Position numbers and translations under genes: made by a program. The notes beneath the pieces were generated by a model that was not told the DNA's origin, did no database searches, and was given only the letters and a program-made list of their open reading frames with translations. From Rutidosis leptorrhynchoides (lineage: Eukaryota > Streptophyta > Magnoliopsida > Asterales > Asteraceae): a stretch of DNA of 64,000 bases. Location: contig NC_092333.1 of assembly GCF_046630445.1 (NCBI RefSeq), positions 362,079,001-362,143,000 of the forward strand, written 5' to 3'. This document shows positions 59,694 through 64,000 of this stretch, piece after piece. Numbering within the stretch: position 1 is the stretch's first letter; the number at the start of each line of letters is the position of its first letter.

Positions 59694-60817
59694 CTAAAAA
59701 CAAAAAGGTACAATAGAGGCATAAGAAATTATGCCTAGCAAGGCTACAGCAACATAACAACTACAAAGCAAAAAGCATGAAAAAAAAAAGAATGAGAAAG
59801 ACTTTATTTGGATTTCGTTTAACGCCATAGGACCACTTCCTTTCTTGCTTCGAAAAAGAGTTTGATTTCTATTGTTCCAAATCGTGTACCCACAAATCCA
59901 TTCAATTGCTTGCCAAAGCATCGAAGACGAGCCAACATTATAATTATCAATGAACATATCTTCCAATGAAGCGTACAGATTCCTATTCAAACCGCACCAA
60001 CGAAAAACCCGATCCCATAAATCTTAAAGGACAATGAAGAAGAATATGATCCACCGTTTCCACATCACTATCACACACCGGACAACGAACCGAGTCAAGG
60101 TCTATTCCCCGTTTATCTAGCTCCACTCTAACCGGGATACGCCGAGCACGTGAACGCCATATAAAGATACCAATCTTTTGAGGTAGATGATGGTTCCGAA
60201 GCGTTTCACTTTGCAAAGGGACCGTTGAAACTAGCAGCTTTTCATCTATCATTTTAGTCAAGAAATTAGTGGAGAATGTACCATTAGTTAGCATGTTCCA
60301 CTTCCAATAATCAAAATTCTTTTCATCAAAGTTGAAACGTGAAAGTAGACCCAAAAGACTATCTAATTCAGAATTTGTTCTACCCCTAGGCGATCTCACC
60401 CATTCCCAGCATGGAGACCACGCATTACCATCTTTTTTGAGTCTGTCCATGATTAGCGCCTCCTTATTTATCTCTAGTTGGAAAAGCCTTCTAAATGTGT
60501 TACATAAACCATCGTTGTCAAGCCATCGATCCTTCCAGAATAACGTCTTATCGCCCAAACCTATTATCTTTACAAAAGAACTCGAAAAAGGTAGATTCAA
60601 TTCATCAGTGTTATTACAAGCCTTTCGAATGTTATGCCAAGTGATTCTTTTTTTAGAATTTGGAATAGAAAAGTTTTGACCCAAACCCCCCTCCCTCCCA
60701 TAAATACTTTTAATCACCATGACTCAAAAAGCATTATGCTCACCCCGAAAACGCCAAGCCCATTTTCCCAACAAGGCCAAGTTTTTGGCCTTGAGAGATC
60801 CTATATTTAACACCACC

Positions 60818-60852
<35 letters not shown>

Positions 60853-61379
60853 ATAAGGAAGTTGAATGGAATCCCACTTCACCCATGAAAATTTCATATT
60901 TTCACCCGACCCGCCCCAAAAAAATTTACGACGCAAACCTTCGAGCAAGTTGATGACACGCGATGGAGCACGGAATAGAGAGAATGCGTACAACGGAAGG
61001 CTACTAAGAACCGACTTAATTAAAGTAAGACGACCACCGAAAGATATCATTTTTTGTTTTCCAATCCGATAACCTAGAATGTAGTTTTTCTATGTAAGGT
61101 TCCCAATCTTGAATTCGATTCATTTTTCAACCAATAGGAAGACCAAGGTAAGTACATGGGAAAGAACCCACACGGTATCCAATACGATAAGCCATCCGAT
61201 CAATCAATTTTTTTTGCACACCAATAACATAAAGACAACTTTTTGCAAAATTCACTTTTAATCCCGAAAAATTTCAAAACACTTTAACATTTTCAAAAGG
61301 TTGATTATGTTTCTTTTGCTCCACTCACCAAAGAATAATGTGTCATCGGCATATTGTAAGTGGGATACAACAATGTTAT
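59694..61379 (-). pseudogene. LINE ORF2: reverse transcriptase C-terminal half, broken
   Basis: Visible in order on the minus strand: HLQYADDT (RT active site, aspartates about 61345), YLGLPIG (about 61150), the ISFGGRLTLIKSVLSSLP helix (60990-61050), FWWxxxGENMKFSWVKW-type linker, LFWKDRWLD (about 60540), and the zf-RVT domain with CPVCDSD and HILLHC (60040-60090). Breaks: a TGA at about 60724-60726, a frameshift near 60020 between two overlapping frames, and a 32-base homopolymer (60819-60850) replacing a short Gly-rich stretch. LINE ORF2 copies its own RNA at the target site; this copy is inactive. Endonuclease and N-terminal RT are missing. Confidence 0.85.
60819..60850. repeat. 32-base poly-C run inside the LINE
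   Basis: Thirty-two consecutive C on the plus strand (G on the coding strand) where related LINEs have a short Glu/Gly-Gly stretch. It is the only GC homopolymer of this length in the window. It may be genuine slippage expansion or an assembly artefact. Confidence 0.9.
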
Positions 61380-64000
61380 TGAAATGTCCCGTTCTTATTG
61401 ATTAAAAACGTTCCATATTAATTGATTTCGTTGCGAGGTTTTGACCTCTATATGAGACGTTTTTCAAAGACTGCATTCATTTTAAAACAAACCATAACCT
61501 TTATTTCATCAATAAAGGTTTAAAAAGCTTTACGTAGATTATCAAATAATGATAATCTAAAATATCCTGTTTACACACGACCATTACATAATGGTTTACA
61601 ATACAAATATGTTACAACAAAATAAGTTTCTTGAATGCAGTTTTTACACAATATCATACAAGCATGGACTCCAAATCTCGTCCTTATTTAAGTATGCGAC
61701 AGCGGAAGCTCTTAATAATCACCTGAGAATAAACATGCTTAAAACGTCAACAAAAATGTTGGTGAGTTATAGGTTTAACCTATATATATCAAATCATAAT
61801 AATAGACCACAAGATTTCATATTTCAATACACATCCCATACATAGAGATAAAAATCATTCATATGGTGAACACCTGGTAACCGACATTAACAAGATGCAT
61901 ATATAAGAATATCCCCATCATTCCGGGACACCCTTCGGATATGATATAAATTTCGAAGTACTAAAGCATCCGGTACTTTGGATGGGGCTTGTTGGGCCCG
62001 ATAGATCTATCTTTAGGATTCGCGTCAATTAGGGTGTCTGTTCCCTAATTCTTAGATTACCAGACTTAATAAAAAGGGGCATATTCGATTTCGATAATTC
62101 AACCATAGAATGTAGTTTCACGTACTTGTGTCTATTTTGTAAATCATTTATAAAACCTGCATGTATTCTCATCCCAAAAATATTAGATTTTAAAAGTGGG
62201 ACTATAACTCACTTTCACAGATTTTTACTTCGTCGGGAAGTAAGACTTGGCCACTGGTTGATTCACGAACCTATAACAATATATACATATATATCAAAGT
62301 ATGTTCAAAATATATTTACAACACTTTTAATATATTTTGATGTTTTAAGTTTATTAAGTCAGCTGTCCTCGTTAGTAACCTACAACTAGTTGTCCACAGT
62401 TAGATGTACATAAATAAATCGATAAATATTATCTTGAATCAATCCACGACCCAGTGTATACGTATCTCAGTATTGATCACAACTCAAACTATATATATTT
62501 TGGAATCAACCTCAACCCTGTATAGCTAACTCCAACATTCACATATAGAGTGTCTATGGTTGTTCCGAAATATATATAGATGTGTCGACATGATTGGTCG
62601 AAACATTGTATACGTGTCTATGGTATCTCAAGATTACATAATATACAATACAAGTTGATTAAGTTATGGTTGGAATAGATTTGTTACCAATTTTCACGTA
62701 GCTAAAATGAGAAAAATTATCCAATCTTGTTTTACCCATAACTTCTTCATTTTAAATCCGTTTTGAGTGAATCAAATTGCTATGGTTTCATATTGAACCC
62801 TATTTTATGAATCTAAACAGAAAAAATATAGGTTTATAGTCGGAAAAATAAGTTACAAGTCGTTTTTGTAAAGGTAGTCATTTCAGTCGAAAGAACGACG
62901 TCTAGATGACCATTTTAGAAAACATACTTCCACTTTGAGTTTAACCATAATTTTTGGATATAGTTTCATGTTCATAATAAAAATCATTTTCTCAGAATAA
63001 CAACTTTTAAATCAAAGTTTATCATAGTTTTTAATTAACTAACCCAAAACAGCCCGCGGTGTTACTACGACGGCGTAAATCCGGTTTTACGGTGTTTTTC
63101 GTGTTTCCAGGTTTTAAATCATTAAGTTAGCATATCATATAGATATAGAACATGTGTTTAGTTTATTTTAAAAGTCAAGTTAGAAGGATTAACTTTTGTT
63201 TGCGAACAAGTTTAGAATTAACTAAACTATGTTCTAGTGATTACAAGTTTAAACCTTCGAATAAGATAGCTTTATATATATGAATCGAATGATGTTATGA
63301 ACATCATTACTACCTTAAGTTCCTTGGATAAACCTACTGAAAAATAGAAAAATGGATCTAGCTTCAATGGATCCTTGGATGGCTCGAAGTTCTTGAAGCA
63401 GAATCATGACACGAAAACAAGTTCAAGTAAGATCATCACTTGAAATAAGATTGTTATAGTTATAGAAATTGAACCAAAGTTTGAATATGATTATTACCTT
63501 GTATTAGAATGATAACCTACTGTAAGAAACAAAGATTTCTTGAGGTTGGATGATCACCTTACAAGATTGGAAGTGAGCTAGCAAACTTGAAAGTATTCTT
63601 GATTTTATGAAACTAGAACTTTTGGAATTTATGAAGAACACTTAGAACTTGAAGATAGAACTTGAGAGAGATCAATTAGATGAAGAAAATTGAAGAATGA
63701 AAGTGTTTGTAGGTGTTTTTGGTCGTTGGTGTATGGATTAGATATAAAGGATATATTATTTTGTTTTCATGTAAATAAGTCATGAATGATTACTCATATT
63801 TTTGTAATTTTATGAGATATTTCATGCTAGTTGCCAAATGATGGTTCCCACATGTGTTAGGTGACTCACATGGGCTGCTAAGAGCTGATCATTGGAGTGT
63901 ATATACTAATAGTACATACATCTAAAAGCTGTGTATTGTACGAGTACGAATACGGGTGCATACGAGTAGAATTGTTGATTAAACTGAACGAGGATGTAAT
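61380..64000 (-). repeat. LTR R of the chromovirus family, runs off the window
   Basis: Starts with the inner LTR end TGAAATGTCCC at 61380 inside the LINE and is collinear with X and Y LTRs to the window end (2621 bp seen). The bordering bases GTTAT (61375-61379) are the expected target duplication. No internal sequence lies to its left, so it is either a solo LTR or the 3' LTR of a minus-strand element extending right. Confidence 0.85.

Larger units (their letters stand above)
59667..61379 (-). mobile_element. L1-like LINE, 5'-truncated by LTR R
   Basis: Minus-strand non-LTR retrotransposon fragment. The 3' end is marked by a poly(A) (T-run at 59667-59676 on the plus strand). The coding part runs from the YADD block of reverse transcriptase (about 61340-61370) to the C-terminal zinc-binding domain. 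The LTR of a minus-strand chromovirus enters at 61380. Confidence 0.85.

Overview
This window is plant nuclear DNA made almost entirely of LTR retrotransposons nested inside one another. The protein families (Ty3/gypsy chromovirus and Athila/Tat lineages, L1-type LINEs), the very long AT-rich LTRs and the plant-type initiator-Met and Asp primer sites point to a eudicot. My recollection of similar elements suggests Asteraceae, but the sequence alone does not prove it. I found no intact host gene.

Layout. Positions 1-4343 are the 3' end of an Athila-like element (Athila-1: end of an accessory ORF, long 3' noncoding region, LTR). It sits inside the first ORF of a minus-strand chromovirus copy (X, 4344-8279). 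The outer LTR end of X abuts a plus-strand gag-pol fragment (P, 8280-11320). P is joined through a 35-bp copied filler to a minus-strand copy of the same family (Y: 11354-11708, 15133-16365, 29468-34384). Y is split twice: by a solo LTR (S, 11709-15132, target duplication ATTTT) and by a complete young element (Z, 16366-29467, target duplication CATAA). The right LTR end of Y lies in the leader of a second Athila-like element (Athila-2, 34385-49940). If the X/P/Y block is one nested insertion, the 5' LTR of Athila-2 lies left of the window.

Z is the key element: 13.1 kb, two 3253-bp LTRs that look nearly identical, and three open ORFs in one direction. These are a 204-aa acidic protein, a 227-aa F-box protein that looks captured from the host, and a 1536-codon gag-protease-RT-RNaseH-integrase-chromodomain polyprotein. 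The acidic ORF recurs in X and Y and the F-box ORF in Y, so this accessory block belongs to the family and is not a one-off capture.

Athila-2 has a single polyprotein frame broken by four in-frame stops. A second aspartic-protease-like domain follows its integrase. Further downstream are a small zinc-knuckle-like ORF and a two-exon ATHILA-type ORF, then a 3' region with repeated purine-rich motifs and the LTR.

To the right are AT-rich spacer (49941-51594), a truncated minus-strand Athila/Tat element (T, about 51598-55113), a LINE 3' tail (55114-55421), spacer with a possible decayed host transcription unit on the minus strand (about 57240-58990), a broken minus-strand L1-like LINE (59667-61379), and a minus-strand chromovirus LTR (R) that enters this LINE at 61380 and runs off the window.
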